From Chroogloeocystis siderophila 5.2 s.c.1 (GTDB lineage Bacteria > Cyanobacteriota > Cyanobacteriia > Cyanobacteriales > Chroococcidiopsidaceae): a DNA stretch of 64,000 nucleotides. The DNA is taken from the NCBI RefSeq assembly GCF_001904655.1, contig NZ_MRCC01000005.1:186001-250000 (forward strand), written 5' to 3'. Below are positions 10,236 to 20,011 of this stretch, in pieces (within the stretch, counting starts at the first letter, position 1; each line of letters starts with the position of its first letter). Made by a program: the position numbers and the translations under genes. The notes beneath the pieces were generated by a model that was given only the letters and a program-made list of their open reading frames with translations, did no database searches and was not told where the DNA came from.

Positions 10236-10260
10236 TCTGTTACCTATTACCCATTACCGA
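10236..10260. repeat. Dispersed TTACCCATTACC repeat, copy 1
   Basis: TGTTACCTATTACCCATTAC in the spacer upstream of the DUF29 gene. The same word family recurs near 38517, 43215, 50363, 57636 and 60871, always between genes. Confidence 0.55.
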
Positions 10261-10310
10261 AGCAAGTTATAATTTAATACTAAAAGCTTTATTAATTCAA
10301 TATGTGACTA

Positions 10311-10739
10311 ATGGAAGAATTGATAACACTTAAACAACTTCTTCATGAGGGCAAAGTGACAGAGGCTCTGGAGTTGGTTGAAGAATTAGAAGAAATGAGT
10401 AAATCGGATAAACTGAATAAAATTTTTAGTTATGGAATTATATTATTATTACATTTAATCAAACAATCGGCTGAAAACCGCTCTACCAAATCTTGGGAGA
10501 CTTCTATTTTTAACGCTGTAAAGCAAATTCAACGAACTAATCAGCGTCATAAAGTGAAAGGGACTTATCTTACTGAAGAGGAATTAGCAGAAACATTACA
10601 AGATGCTTATGAATCAGCCCTAAGAAAAGCATCTGTAGAAGCTTTTGAGGGTCGATATGAAGTCGATGAAATTGCTCAAATGGTTGATAAGGAAATCATT
10701 TTAGAAAATGCATTACATTTAATTTTGTCTCAAAAATAA
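10311..10739 (+). CDS. DUF29 family protein
   Basis: A 142-residue acidic, mostly helical protein. The N-terminal part (LHEGKVTEALELVEELEEMSK followed by LLLHLIKQ) resembles DUF29, a family common in cyanobacteria, sometimes fused to or beside toxin-antitoxin or mobile genes, with no established function. DUF29 usually has a Trp-rich start that is not seen here, so the match is partial. It runs into the convergent phosphatase gene six bases after its stop. No partner gene is adjacent. Confidence 0.65.
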   Translation: MEELITLKQLLHEGKVTEALELVEELEEMSKSDKLNKIFSYGIILLLHLIKQSAENRSTKSWETSIFNAVKQIQRTNQRHKVKGTYLTEEELAETLQDAYESALRKASVEAFEGRYEVDEIAQMVDKEIILENALHLILSQK

Positions 10740-10745
10740 TTATCG

Positions 10746-12494
10746 TTATTTCAACTGAAACTCATCAAATTTCACAACTTTTGAGTTAGTTTCTCGCGTA
10801 TCAAACGCATAGCTAGTAATCAAACCACTTGCTGTATCGAAAATACTAAAAACTGTAATATCATTACTGGCAATGTAAGGAGTGGGTTTACTGTTCTCAT
10901 TCGAGAAAGGTGCAATTGTTGGCATGACTGGTTCCCGCCCGTTGGGATCTCCGATTGCTGCATAGTGTTCTTGATAACCCTCAGGGATAGGGCGTTTATT
11001 TTCGCCGACGTGTGCGCCGTAGGAATTACCCACATTTGAAGTTTCTAAATAGTGCGTTCCATTAGGACTCACAAAACGATTCCACAAATGCGAATGACCA
11101 TAAAATACAAGTTGTACGTTTGCTGCTTCTAGTAAAGGAACAACATCGCGGATGAGATAATCGGCATCTTGGGGATATTCGTAGCGTATAGCTTTAATCG
11201 TGCCATCTTCGTGGCGTTCAATACTTTGCACTGGATCGGTGTAAGCAGGAACAATGTTTCCTCCCAGCGAATGCGGTGGATGATGCAACATCACAATTTT
11301 GAATTTTGCTTGTTGAAACGCTGGGCTACAAAGTTCTTGCTGTAACCAGATATATTGAGGGCTACCAGGCGTGATCGCTTCAAAAATATGCTGTCCGTAA
11401 CCCCACTTTTCAGGTTGATTTAAATCGGCTTCGCGTTCGCGATATTTACCCTTAAACTTGCCATTAAGATGAGGATAGCGCCAAGTATTCGTGGCATAGA
11501 GTACGACTAAGCGAACGTCGCCAAAACTAAGCGCGTAGTAGGTTTTTCCGCCCGATTCACTTTTGGGTAAAGTAAAAATCTCTTCGTAGGTGTCGGTATT
11601 AAACGAATGATCTTTGAGTGTGCGATCGCTTGCATCTTTTAGTCTTGCTTTGGCGATCGCGCGGGGAACCGCATCATCAAATTCACCATCTAAGCTATCG
11701 CTGTACGCATAGCGCCCCATCACCTCATGATTACCAATCGTAGAAAATAGCGGCGCGTGTTGAATGATTTCTCCGCCTGTGTAAGTCGTCTTAGTGCCAT
11801 TTTTGGTTAAATCGTAACTGCCACGACCTTGAAGACAAGGAAAAAAAGCACAACCTCGACTATCATCAAACCATTCAGAGGCGCGATCAGGGACATTTAC
11901 CATATCACCCGCAAAAAATACCGCGTCTACTCGCCCTACGGTTTCTACGACTTTCTGCAAATTCGCCGCCGTCATTGGTTTGAGTTGGTGATCTGAAGTT
12001 AAAAGAATTTTGAGTGGTGTTCCTAGCTGGGGTTTGGGTGCGAGAGTAAATTCGCGACTTTTAACGGTTGTTCCATCCTCTGTTGTACTCGTAACCTGAT
12101 AAGGAAGGCGATCGCCAGAAGTTAAATCGCGAACAGTCGCTTCATGTCGCCAGATGTCGCGTGGCGTCGGCTGTTGATATTGATTTTTAGCGTGAGAATC
12201 TTGATCTTCGCGCATGCGGCTGAGTTTTGTTGTCGTTGCGATCGCACTTTGTTCTAAATTTTTGCCATACAAGACGTTGTGTTCAGTTCCCGCAAATTCG
12301 GTAAACCAAACAACATTAACCGTCGTTTCGGTTGGTAATTGCAAAAAGGGATCGCTTAATAGTTGTGGCGCAGAATTCATAATTGGTTGTTCAGATGAGC
12401 GCACCTCTAATAGATTAGAGCAGATCAGCACAAGTAGCGCAGCCAGAATAACATTGCGACCCAGATGCTGTAAGTAACGTTTGGATCTGAACAT
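10746..12494 (-). CDS. Exported metallophosphoesterase, purple acid phosphatase-like
   Basis: A 582-residue protein with a basic start and hydrophobic segment (residues 14-30), so exported or membrane-anchored. An N-terminal fibronectin-like region (about 45-155) precedes a calcineurin-type phosphoesterase core. Metal ligands are visible in order: TSDHQ, FFAGDMVN, TIGNHEVMG, MLHHPPH, YGHSHLWNR. This is the layout of purple acid phosphatases, which release phosphate from organic esters in the periplasm. No Pho box is evident upstream. The gene stands alone, and the substrate is inferred only at family level. Confidence 0.88.
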   Translation of the reverse strand: MFRSKRYLQHLGRNVILAALLVLICSNLLEVRSSEQPIMNSAPQLLSDPFLQLPTETTVNVVWFTEFAGTEHNVLYGKNLEQSAIATTTKLSRMREDQDSHAKNQYQQPTPRDIWRHEATVRDLTSGDRLPYQVTSTTEDGTTVKSREFTLAPKPQLGTPLKILLTSDHQLKPMTAANLQKVVETVGRVDAVFFAGDMVNVPDRASEWFDDSRGCAFFPCLQGRGSYDLTKNGTKTTYTGGEIIQHAPLFSTIGNHEVMGRYAYSDSLDGEFDDAVPRAIAKARLKDASDRTLKDHSFNTDTYEEIFTLPKSESGGKTYYALSFGDVRLVVLYATNTWRYPHLNGKFKGKYREREADLNQPEKWGYGQHIFEAITPGSPQYIWLQQELCSPAFQQAKFKIVMLHHPPHSLGGNIVPAYTDPVQSIERHEDGTIKAIRYEYPQDADYLIRDVVPLLEAANVQLVFYGHSHLWNRFVSPNGTHYLETSNVGNSYGAHVGENKRPIPEGYQEHYAAIGDPNGREPVMPTIAPFSNENSKPTPYIASNDITVFSIFDTASGLITSYAFDTRETNSKVVKFDEFQLK

Positions 12495-12659
12495 AGTGTT
12501 CCTTCGTCCGCCGTAGCACAGTTATAATGCTTCTACTTTCTATTTCAATAATTAAAGCAATCTGAGAGTTAGATCGGTTTTCTCTCTACGATTTTCCTAC
12601 CCGCCGTAGTAACTCTAGAGACACAATTGTAAATAGAGTTATAGTTTGTGAGGTAAGCT

Positions 12660-12845
12660 ATGTTTCCTTTTTGGGGTAGTAGCTGCTATGGTAGCGAACC
12701 GATGTCGCGCAAAAGCTTTTTAGAGCGTAGGCTGCGGTTTCTGAAGTGGATGCGAGATGACTTAGAAACCAAATTAGCTGGTATCAATGCAGCGATTGGT
12801 AAAGTAGAACAGCAGTTAGGTGAAGATGAAACAGCCCAAGTTTGA
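12660..12845 (+). CDS. Small conserved cyanobacterial protein
   Basis: 61 residues, with a charged helical core (SRKSFLERRLRFLKWMRDDL, then ETKLAGINAAIGKVEQQL) likely to form a coiled coil. I recall similar short proteins in many cyanobacteria, usually starting near the internal MSRK. The ATG at 12660 has a good GAGGT ribosome-binding sequence five to six bases upstream; the internal ATG at 12702 has a weaker one. Function unknown. A clear terminator follows. Confidence 0.7.
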   Translation: MFPFWGSSCYGSEPMSRKSFLERRLRFLKWMRDDLETKLAGINAAIGKVEQQLGEDETAQV

Positions 12846-12915
12846 AGTTAAAGCTTGAGGATGTCGCTGCACTGAGTCTTAGCTGTACTTAACTTATCAG
12901 GTGAATATCATTCCT

Positions 12916-12937
12916 GTCCCAGTGCAGTAACTGGGAC
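12916..12937 (+). terminator. Rho-independent terminator
   Basis: GTCCCAGT and ACTGGGAC form a perfect 8-bp stem around a 6-base loop, followed by TGTTTTAT. It ends the small gene at 12660. Confidence 0.78.
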
Positions 12938-13045
12938 TGTTTTATATACTCATTTGAGTGCAGGAAACCAGACACAGTGTTGATATAGCCCTAGTCAATT
13001 TCCCTGTCCTCTGACCTCTGACCCTTACTGAAGACAATGCTTGCT

Positions 13046-13822
13046 TCAATGCTGATGGTGATAGCGGCTGAAACGTGGACCATACGTCGCGAGTAAGTTT
13101 TCTGGAGAAAGTGCGACTTCTGGAGTTCCGGTGCAAACAAGCGTTTGATTAAGGCAAATAACGCGATCGCAGTGCCGACTAACCATATCAATATCGTGCG
13201 AAACTTGCAGTACTGTCCAGCCTTCTTCTTGCTGAAGTTCGTGGAGTAAATTGTAAAAATCTGCGGCACCTTGCATATCCACACCCGCAAACGCTTCATC
13301 TAAAACGAGTAGTTTTCGGGGTATGACCAAGCAATAAGCGAGTAACACCCGCTTCAACTCTCCCCCACTCAGCGTCCCGATGGCTTGATTGCGTAAATGA
13401 TAAACTCCAACGCGCCGCAAGGCTTGGGCGATCGCAGCTTTTGTTTCTGATTTTTCAGCATTCCACCAAAAAGGACTTTTCCTTTTTTTTACCCAACCTA
13501 AACCGACTAACTCACTCACCGATAGTGGAAAAGTGCGGTCAAAGATAAAGTTTTGTGGTACATATCCCAGTAAGTGGCGTAAGTGTCCGAGGCGTTCGAG
13601 GGGACGAGCAAAAATTTCTACATTACCAGTGGAGTAAGGAATTAAATTTAAAATAGCTTGTACTAAAGTACTTTTCCCCGCACCGTTAGGACCAACAATC
13701 GCCGTATTTGTCCCTGGTGATAATTCAAAAGAGACATCACGCACCGCACAATAGTTGTGCTGGTAAACAGTCAGGTTTTCGACTTTTAAAATTGGATGTG
13801 AGTTATTAATACGCGATGTCAT
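13046..13822 (-). CDS. znuC: Zinc (metal) ABC transporter ATP-binding protein
   Basis: 258 residues with Walker A GPNGAGKST (44-52), a Q-loop in YVPQNFIFD, signature LSGGELKRV and Walker B LLVLDEAFAGVD. It is the nucleotide-binding subunit of a manganese/zinc-type importer, and its start lies six bases after the stop of the binding-protein gene, so the two are one operon. The integral-membrane subunit (ZnuB), usually next, is absent: the sequence downstream to 12938 holds no membrane-protein gene. It must be supplied from elsewhere. Confidence 0.93.
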   Translation of the reverse strand: MTSRINNSHPILKVENLTVYQHNYCAVRDVSFELSPGTNTAIVGPNGAGKSTLVQAILNLIPYSTGNVEIFARPLERLGHLRHLLGYVPQNFIFDRTFPLSVSELVGLGWVKKRKSPFWWNAEKSETKAAIAQALRRVGVYHLRNQAIGTLSGGELKRVLLAYCLVIPRKLLVLDEAFAGVDMQGAADFYNLLHELQQEEGWTVLQVSHDIDMVSRHCDRVICLNQTLVCTGTPEVALSPENLLATYGPRFSRYHHQH

Positions 13823-13828
13823 CCTAGT

Positions 13829-14836
13829 TTACTGACAAGCCGCTTTGATGTTTTGTAGATTTTCGCTCATCGCGGTGAAGTAATGTTGCGGATCGGTTGG
13901 TCCCGCTTCTAAAGGATCAATTGATTGCACTGTTAAATTTAAATCTTGAGATAAGCTTTGTAGCAATCGATTATCAACTCCAGGTTCCGCAAAAATTGCT
14001 TGTGCATTGTACTTTTTAACTGCATTAACTGCGCGTTGAATATCGCCTGGCGACGGTTGATCTTCAGGAATTTCAACAACAGCAACTTGCTTGAGTTGAT
14101 AGCGATTCGCTAAATACGGATACGCATCATGAAACGTAATAAAAGTGCAATTAGGATATTGTTGGAGACTTTGTTGAAATTGATTGTGCAATTGGTCTAG
14201 CTGTTGAATGTAAGCAGCCGCATTTGCTTGATACGTATCTTTATTCGCCGGATCAGCCGCAATTAAGCCGTCGCGAATATTCTCGACTTGCTGTCTTGCT
14301 AATACCGGATCGAGCCAAACGTGCGGATTTCCATCTGCATGATCGTGACTGTGACCGTGGCTATGTCCATGATCATGGTCATGATCTGTCGCTTTTTCAA
14401 CAGGTGAAATTTCTCCTATAGTTTGAATTCCACTCGAAGCATCGATCTGCTGTAAGTTTGGATTTCCAGCGTTTTTAATCGTACCTTCTAAGAAGTCTTC
14501 CATCCCCAAGCCATTTTTCACTAACACATCCGCCGTTGCGATCGCTTGTACGTCTGCGGGTGTTGCTTGATAATCATGGACTTCGCTACCTGGTGGTACT
14601 AAAATTTCTACTTGTGCCCTGTCGCCTGCAACTGCCCTCGTAAACCAATATATCGGCAAAAACGTCGCGACCACGCGAATTTGTTCAGACTGCGGCGCGG
14701 GAGATTCTTGTGTTTGTTGTGCTTGAGTTTCTTGTGTCGCTTGATTACAACCTGAAGCCATTGATAACAGTAAAAGTGCAACCAGCGACAAGACATTACG
14801 CTTGTGACGACGTTGTTGTAGCTTCTGGCGAATCAC
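13829..14836 (-). CDS. znuA: Zinc-binding lipoprotein of an ABC importer
   Basis: A 335-residue cluster A-I substrate-binding protein. The N-terminus is basic then hydrophobic with a lipobox SMASGC (Cys 30), so a lipid-anchored periplasmic protein. Metal ligands expected at H87 (SEVHDYQ) and H172 (NPHVWLDP) are present, and a His/Asp-rich loop (about 151-168) lies between them, typical of zinc rather than manganese proteins. The start is GTG, chosen because AGGAGGG lies four bases upstream. It is transcribed divergently from a porin across a spacer with a Zur-like palindrome, so zinc repression is likely. Confidence 0.95.
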   Translation of the reverse strand: MIRQKLQQRRHKRNVLSLVALLLLSMASGCNQATQETQAQQTQESPAPQSEQIRVVATFLPIYWFTRAVAGDRAQVEILVPPGSEVHDYQATPADVQAIATADVLVKNGLGMEDFLEGTIKNAGNPNLQQIDASSGIQTIGEISPVEKATDHDHDHGHSHGHSHDHADGNPHVWLDPVLARQQVENIRDGLIAADPANKDTYQANAAAYIQQLDQLHNQFQQSLQQYPNCTFITFHDAYPYLANRYQLKQVAVVEIPEDQPSPGDIQRAVNAVKKYNAQAIFAEPGVDNRLLQSLSQDLNLTVQSIDPLEAGPTDPQHYFTAMSENLQNIKAACQ

Positions 14837-14906
14837 AATCCCTCCTAATTCTTTTGCTAAAGGTAATAGCTGCTACTTGTGAATATGGGTATTATTATCA
14901 CAATAA

Positions 14907-14921
14907 TGAGAATGAATCTTA
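14907..14921. promoter_or_regulatory. Putative Zur (Fur-family) operator
   Basis: TGAGAATGAATCTTA is an imperfect 15-base inverted repeat (11 of 15 positions symmetric), with a second AT-rich partial palindrome (ATTATTATCACAATAAT) just before it. It lies about 70 bases upstream of znuA and 110 upstream of the porin start. Cyanobacterial Zur sites have this AT-rich TGANAAT...ATTNTCA character. Assignment is by context and shape only. Confidence 0.5.
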
Positions 14922-15031
14922 TTTTAACAAGAATCAAGCGGTGTTTTCGCTTTTCATTCTTTATAAAAGTAATTGTCATCTGACATCAGATCGAGGAAAC
15001 TTGTATTTTAATTGGTGTGAGGAAACATAAA

Positions 15032-16705
15032 ATGCAGCACAAATCGAAGCGCTTACTCATTCATTCTGCGGTTTCGGGAGTGATGCTAGCGGCGAGTACA
15101 AGTGCGATCGCCCTTGTCAGCAATTCGGCATTAGCGCAAGAAGTGTCAACCTTCAACTCAAACGCGCTTTCACAAGTGACATCAGTTTCGCAGTTGTCTG
15201 ATGTCCAACCGACCGACTGGGCATTTCAAGCACTACAATCGTTAGTCGAACGCTATGGCTGTATCGCGGGTTATCCTGACGGTACTTATCGCGGTAATCG
15301 TGCGTTGACCAGATACGAATTCGCCGCCGGTTTAAATGCTTGTCTCGACCGCGTTAACGAGTTAATTGCGACAGCCACCGCCAATCAGGTGACGCGAGAA
15401 GACTTAGCAACCCTCCAAAGACTACAAGAGGAATTTGCAGCGGAAGTAGCAACGCTACGCGGTCGTACCGATGCCTTAGAAGCCACTGTCGCTGAACTAG
15501 AAGCGAATCAATTTTCAACAACAACACAACTCACGGGCGAAGTCGTTGTTGGCGCAGCCGGAATTATTTCTGGACAAGACGCCGACGGTAACGACCTTGA
15601 TGAGTCAGTCATTCTCGGACAGCGAACGCGGCTCGAATTTAATACAAGTTTTACGGGTAGCGACCAACTATATACATTAATCTCAACTGGCAATTTCCCA
15701 GGCTTTTCTGATGTAACAGGGATAACCGAAGGAGAACTAGCGTTTACGCAAGATGAAGCGAATAACGTTGGACTCGAATCACTTTTGTATAGCTTTCCTT
15801 TGGGAGAAACAACAGAAGTTGTTCTAGGATTTAGTGGTGGTGCTTTCTATGACTATACAGACACGTTAACCGTGATGGATGGTGATGGTGGTTCTGGGGC
15901 ACTATCTGCGTTTGGTACTCGTAACCCGATATATAACCTTGGTGACGGCGCAGGCGTAGGAATTCGCCAACAACTTGGCAATACCTTGGAACTGAGTTTA
16001 GGATATTTAGCAACCGATGCGAGTAGTCCTCTCGACGGTAGCGGTTTATTTAATGGACCTTATGCAGGTATCGCCCAGTTAGTCTTAAAACCGAGCGATC
16101 GCTTTAATATTGGTTTAACTTACATCAACTCCTACAAAGCTAGCGATACTGGTGCTGGTAGTAGCCGCGCATCGTTTGCGCGCTTTGACGAGGCTTTCTT
16201 CGAGAATTTGAATCTAGAACCCGTTGATGTCCCCACTATTAGCAACTCTTACGGGTTACAGCTTTCGTGGCAAATCAGTAACAACTTTGTTCTTGGTGGC
16301 TGGGTGGGTTACACCAATACACGCTTACTTTCTACGTTAGGTGGACTACTCGAACGTGGCGATAGCGACATCTTTAACTACGCAGTTACGCTAGCATTCC
16401 CTGATTTGGGACGCGAAGGCAATTTACTCGGTATCATCGTCGGTATGGAACCTCGGTTAACGGGCACTGGTGTCGCGCTGAACCCAGTTGCAGCGGCGAA
16501 TCTGATTGCGGCTAATCCCGATTTAGTCCTTCCAGACTTAGGCGAAGACGAAGATATGTCGTTGCACATTGAAGCGTTTTATCAGCTACAACTCACCGAC
16601 AATTTTGCGATTACTCCTGGCGTAATTTGGATTACAGCACCTGATTTTAATGATGCCAATCAGGATATCGTTATCGGTGCAATCCGCACGACTTTCTCGT
16701 TCTAA
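15032..16705 (+). CDS. SLH-domain outer-membrane porin
   Basis: About 557 residues from ATG at 15032, chosen because GAGGAAAC lies six bases upstream; a GTG at 15017 is less likely. A signal peptide ends at SALAQ. An SLH domain follows (DVQPTDWAFQALQSLVERYG, GYPDGTYRGNRALTRYEFA), then a coiled-coil stretch and an OprB-type beta-barrel ending in aromatic Phe (TTFSF). Such porins span the outer membrane and bind the cell wall through SLH. The divergent position opposite znuA, with the shared palindrome, suggests a zinc-responsive porin; that is inference. Confidence 0.93.
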   Translation: MQHKSKRLLIHSAVSGVMLAASTSAIALVSNSALAQEVSTFNSNALSQVTSVSQLSDVQPTDWAFQALQSLVERYGCIAGYPDGTYRGNRALTRYEFAAGLNACLDRVNELIATATANQVTREDLATLQRLQEEFAAEVATLRGRTDALEATVAELEANQFSTTTQLTGEVVVGAAGIISGQDADGNDLDESVILGQRTRLEFNTSFTGSDQLYTLISTGNFPGFSDVTGITEGELAFTQDEANNVGLESLLYSFPLGETTEVVLGFSGGAFYDYTDTLTVMDGDGGSGALSAFGTRNPIYNLGDGAGVGIRQQLGNTLELSLGYLATDASSPLDGSGLFNGPYAGIAQLVLKPSDRFNIGLTYINSYKASDTGAGSSRASFARFDEAFFENLNLEPVDVPTISNSYGLQLSWQISNNFVLGGWVGYTNTRLLSTLGGLLERGDSDIFNYAVTLAFPDLGREGNLLGIIVGMEPRLTGTGVALNPVAAANLIAANPDLVLPDLGEDEDMSLHIEAFYQLQLTDNFAITPGVIWITAPDFNDANQDIVIGAIRTTFSF

Positions 16706-17091
16706 ATCGATTTAGAATACAAAATGACCAGCCTACCACAGCTGGTCCAAACTTATATGCGTTGTTTCTCAATTCGAGGAAACCCAAACTACACGTTCCC
16801 AAAGCAATAGCGGGTTAAAATCTTGATAATTCCTCGTCTTCTATCAAGACATTGTAACAGGAAACACAGACTTTTTTATCAAAATTTACAGTATCCTGAC
16901 ATAACTCTTTCAAGAGATAGATGCTCTGTTGTGCATAATTAAACAAACGGTGAAGCTTAGATTAAAAAAGGATCAAAGATCAAGTTTTGGGGATCAAGGA
17001 TTATTAGTAGAAAAGCAGAACAAGCAAAGGAGTTATGAGGCAAGAGTGTTGTTAGCGTAGCGCTGCGTAGCACCTGTTAAGTAAAAAAAAC
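16706..17091. other. Gene-free spacer with hairpin and short repeats
   Basis: About 385 bases between convergent genes. It contains a hairpin close to the porin stop, heptamer-like repetitive text (GGATCAAAGATCAAG..., 16971-17003), and GCGTAGC-type words near 17048. No gene is visible. Confidence 0.6.
16726..16747 (+). terminator. Hairpin after the porin gene
   Basis: GACCAGC and GCTGGTC form a perfect 7-bp stem with an 8-base loop, 20 bases after the stop. No strong T-run follows, so termination is likely but not certain. Confidence 0.45.
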
Positions 17092-18834
17092 TCACTCCTC
17101 ACCCCTAAGATACGCTTCGGCTTGTTGCGGTTGTCCCCACAAAAGGCGTTCGTTTTTGTAGAGTGCAATTCCTGGTTTTGCGCCTTTGGGCTTATAGACA
17201 TATTTCGGTTCAGTGTAAACAACTGGAACTTGGTCACTTTGACGCGAACGGCTGTAGTAAGCAGCAAAATTTGCCGTAAACTGTAAATCAGCGGTTTCTG
17301 GTACTGCGCCAGGATCGAGCCGGAGTAAAACGTGGCTACCAGGAATTTCTTGCGCATGAAACCACAAATCGTAATCTCCGGCAAGGCGAAAAGTCAAATA
17401 GTCATTTTGGCGATTGTTACGACCAATGAGCAATTCAAAACCACTCGGAGTACGATAGCGATGAAAGTTAGTGCTAGCGCTATTCGCATCACTACGACGC
17501 GTGTATTCAGAATCTTCGAGATAGCGTTGTTGAATTAATTCCTCGCGAATTTCTTTGAGGGCTTCCAGATCGGCATCGGTGTGATACTTTTCGATTTGGG
17601 CGATCGCGGCTTCGACTTGCTGCAAATATGCAATTTCTGCATTGACTTCGGCTAGCAACGGCTCAACTGCACCGCGCGCGCGTTTTAGTTTACCACTACG
17701 CTTGTAGAGGCTTTGGGCATTTTGCACCGCATTTTTTTCAGGTTCTAAAGCAATTGTGACGGGTGCACCTGTCTCAAAATCCGCGAGGGTAATCTTTGTC
17801 ATCCCTGGTTCCCAAGCTTGGAGATGCGCCATTAATAAGTCAGCTTGTTGTTTGTAGTCGTCGGCGCGATTTGATTGTTCCAGGCGATCGCTAAAGTTAT
17901 TCGCTTTTGTTTGCAACTTCTCCAACAGATTTTTCAATTTCTGACTTAGCTGCTGGCGTAATTGCTGAAATTCCTGCTGATTAAGAAGTGCGGTGTAATA
18001 CTGATTGAGTAAATCTTGAATATTTTTAACCGGCTGAATCATCTCCCAACCGAGTACGGTATATCCTTTAGCTGTCCAACCTGGTTGAAAGTGCGATTTT
18101 TCTAATGCTTCTAGCCATTCTTGCCAACGTTGAAATAACTGTTCCCAATCGGACGGTGTTAACGTCTCGGTCGATTGTTCAGGATCGAGATTCGCCGCGC
18201 GTACCATTGATTCAACTAACGCTGGACTCGTTCCACGATAGCTTTTAATTAAGCAGCGTTTTAAAGCACCAGGAACTAAACTAACTTTCGCTTGCCAACG
18301 TTGTTGTGATTCTTGCAAGCTGGGAACGTCGTTAGTCAGACTCGGTGGAAATTCGTAAGGTTGTCCAGTTTGTACAGGGCGAATGCTCGATTGTTGCGGG
18401 CTGACTTGCTGCGCCGCAGTGATAATCTCTTGATTAGCAGCGGTGAGAATCACATTACTGTGTTTCCCCATAATTTCTACATAAAGGTGAAATAAGGGGT
18501 TTTCGCCAGGACGACGGGCAAATTGCAAATCTAAAACGCGTTCCCAAGGCGCGATCGCTTCAATGCCGATCAAAGCTAAACCGCTGAGTTGATGTAGGAT
18601 TTGTTGGCTAAAAGCAAACGTATCCGGTTTGCGCGGTGGTGGATCGCCGATACAAATGCGCGCCGCTTGCGGATGCCATGAAATATCTAGCCAGCCGCGC
18701 TGTTGAAGCGTACGTAATCCTAACACGATCCAAAAGCGATCGCGTTGATAAACCTGTTCCACCCGCGCCGGTAGCCAATTCGCGCAGATGTCGCTGGAAG
18801 CAGCCGTTAGTGTTGTAAAGTCAACAGATTGCAA
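17092..18834 (-). CDS. rqcH: NFACT family protein (RqcH/Rqc2 homologue)
   Basis: 580 residues: NFACT-N domain (about 1-200), helix-hairpin-helix and long coiled coil (about 230-420), and NFACT-R domain with FHAQEIPGSHVLLR near 490. Family members bind stalled 60S or 50S subunits with peptidyl-tRNA and recruit Ala-tRNA to add C-terminal tails for degradation. Older annotations call it fibronectin-binding. The start ATG at 18834 fits the conserved MQSVDFTTL opening. It is monocistronic here. Confidence 0.93.
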   Translation of the reverse strand: MQSVDFTTLTAASSDICANWLPARVEQVYQRDRFWIVLGLRTLQQRGWLDISWHPQAARICIGDPPPRKPDTFAFSQQILHQLSGLALIGIEAIAPWERVLDLQFARRPGENPLFHLYVEIMGKHSNVILTAANQEIITAAQQVSPQQSSIRPVQTGQPYEFPPSLTNDVPSLQESQQRWQAKVSLVPGALKRCLIKSYRGTSPALVESMVRAANLDPEQSTETLTPSDWEQLFQRWQEWLEALEKSHFQPGWTAKGYTVLGWEMIQPVKNIQDLLNQYYTALLNQQEFQQLRQQLSQKLKNLLEKLQTKANNFSDRLEQSNRADDYKQQADLLMAHLQAWEPGMTKITLADFETGAPVTIALEPEKNAVQNAQSLYKRSGKLKRARGAVEPLLAEVNAEIAYLQQVEAAIAQIEKYHTDADLEALKEIREELIQQRYLEDSEYTRRSDANSASTNFHRYRTPSGFELLIGRNNRQNDYLTFRLAGDYDLWFHAQEIPGSHVLLRLDPGAVPETADLQFTANFAAYYSRSRQSDQVPVVYTEPKYVYKPKGAKPGIALYKNERLLWGQPQQAEAYLRGEE

Positions 18835-19039
18835 AATGAATTAACGAATATCAATAACTTGTAACTTTTGCTCTATCTTTTGAGCGATTTCTAAAGGTAG
18901 AAAAGTGGAAAAACTCGGAACATATAACCTAAAAAGCTGATTTTTCGGTGAATTTTGCCTTGTAAGTCAAAATTTTTGTGGATACCATGAAAGCTAGGTT
19001 CCTAATTGCTTCTCACACGGCGCTTGGCGTTAGTATGTC

Positions 19040-19300
19040 ATGGACATTCAGCTAATCAACATCGGGTTTGGCAATATCGTATCTGCCAACCGAGTGGTTG
19101 CCATAGTCAGTCCAGAGTCTGCCCCCATTAAGCGTATCATTAGCGATGCTAAAGATCGCAACCAGTTGATTGACGCCACCTATGGTCGTCGCACTCGGGC
19201 TGTCATTATTACCGATTCTAGTCACGTAATTCTCTCGGCAATTCAACCGGAAACGGTGGCGAATCGTTTTGTGGTGAATCGCGATCATAGTTCGGAATAG
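19040..19300 (+). CDS. remA: RemA/DUF370 family regulatory protein
   Basis: 86 residues with the DUF370 signature: [18 protein letters not shown], then [17 protein letters not shown]. In Bacillus RemA is a DNA-binding activator of matrix genes; in cyanobacteria the role is unknown. Its position 84 bases before gmk is the widespread remA-gmk pairing, so I expect co-transcription. Start is ATG at 19040. Confidence 0.92.
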   Translation: MDIQLINIGFGNIVSANRVVAIVSPESAPIKRIISDAKDRNQLIDATYGRRTRAVIITDSSHVILSAIQPETVANRFVVNRDHSSE

Positions 19301-19384
19301 ACTGCTCAATTGCTAGAAATCAGGGGTACGATGGGAAATAGACTACTATGGTTACTTTTCCTCGTTTGTATTTAATTTATTAGG

Positions 19385-20005
19385 ATGACGCCAGTTTTAT
19401 CGCTTCAGGGTTCAGCTACACCACCAAATTGCCTTCCTGAAGGCAAACTAATTGTCTTGACTGGTCCTAGCGGAGTTGGTAAAGGTACGCTGGTACGAGC
19501 GCTGCTTGAGCGTCATCCTGAATTATATTTTTCTGTTTCTGTTACTACCCGCGCTCCCCGTCCAGGCGAAATTCACGGTAAACAATACTATTTTGTCAGT
19601 CGCAGTGAGTTTCAACAAATGATCGAACAAAACAAACTGCTGGAATGGGCTGAGTTTGCAGGTAACTATTACGGTACTCCCCGCGATACAGTTCTCGAAC
19701 AAATCTCCAAAGGAAAGTGCGTTTTGTTAGAAATTGAACTCGAAGGCGCGCGCCAAATTTGTCAGTCTTATCCTGAGGCGAAGCGCATCTTTATTATGCC
19801 TCCTTCTTTGGCAGAATTAGAACACCGCTTACGCGGTCGCGGTCAAGATTCTCCTGATGCGATCGCACGTCGTCTGCAACGCGCTAAAGATGAAATTAGT
19901 GCTGCGGATGAATTCGATATTCAAATTGTCAATGATGATTTTGAGACAGCTTTGGATGCGATCACGTCTACAGTATTTAGTTTTTGTGGTAATGCTTCTA
20001 AATGA
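19385..20005 (+). CDS. gmk: Guanylate kinase
   Basis: 206 residues. The P-loop GPSGVGKGT spans 27-35, followed by [10 protein letters not shown] and GKQYYFVS of the GMP-binding region, and [11 protein letters not shown]. It phosphorylates GMP to GDP with ATP in the cytoplasm. It follows remA. The first 18 residues precede the kinase core and are poorly conserved in type, which is common in cyanobacteria. A broken glycosyltransferase start follows immediately. Confidence 0.97.
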   Translation: MTPVLSLQGSATPPNCLPEGKLIVLTGPSGVGKGTLVRALLERHPELYFSVSVTTRAPRPGEIHGKQYYFVSRSEFQQMIEQNKLLEWAEFAGNYYGTPRDTVLEQISKGKCVLLEIELEGARQICQSYPEAKRIFIMPPSLAELEHRLRGRGQDSPDAIARRLQRAKDEISAADEFDIQIVNDDFETALDAITSTVFSFCGNASK

Positions 20006-20011
20006 TCGCCT

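Noticed and set aside
12942-13299. Two minus-strand frames within and after znuC
   Set aside because: They are out-of-frame readings of znuC. A ZnuB-like membrane protein was looked for here and is not present.
17083-17100. ACTCCTCAC word resembling the Yfr1 small RNA core
   Set aside because: It lies at the end of the rqcH coding region and lacks the two flanking hairpins of Yfr1.
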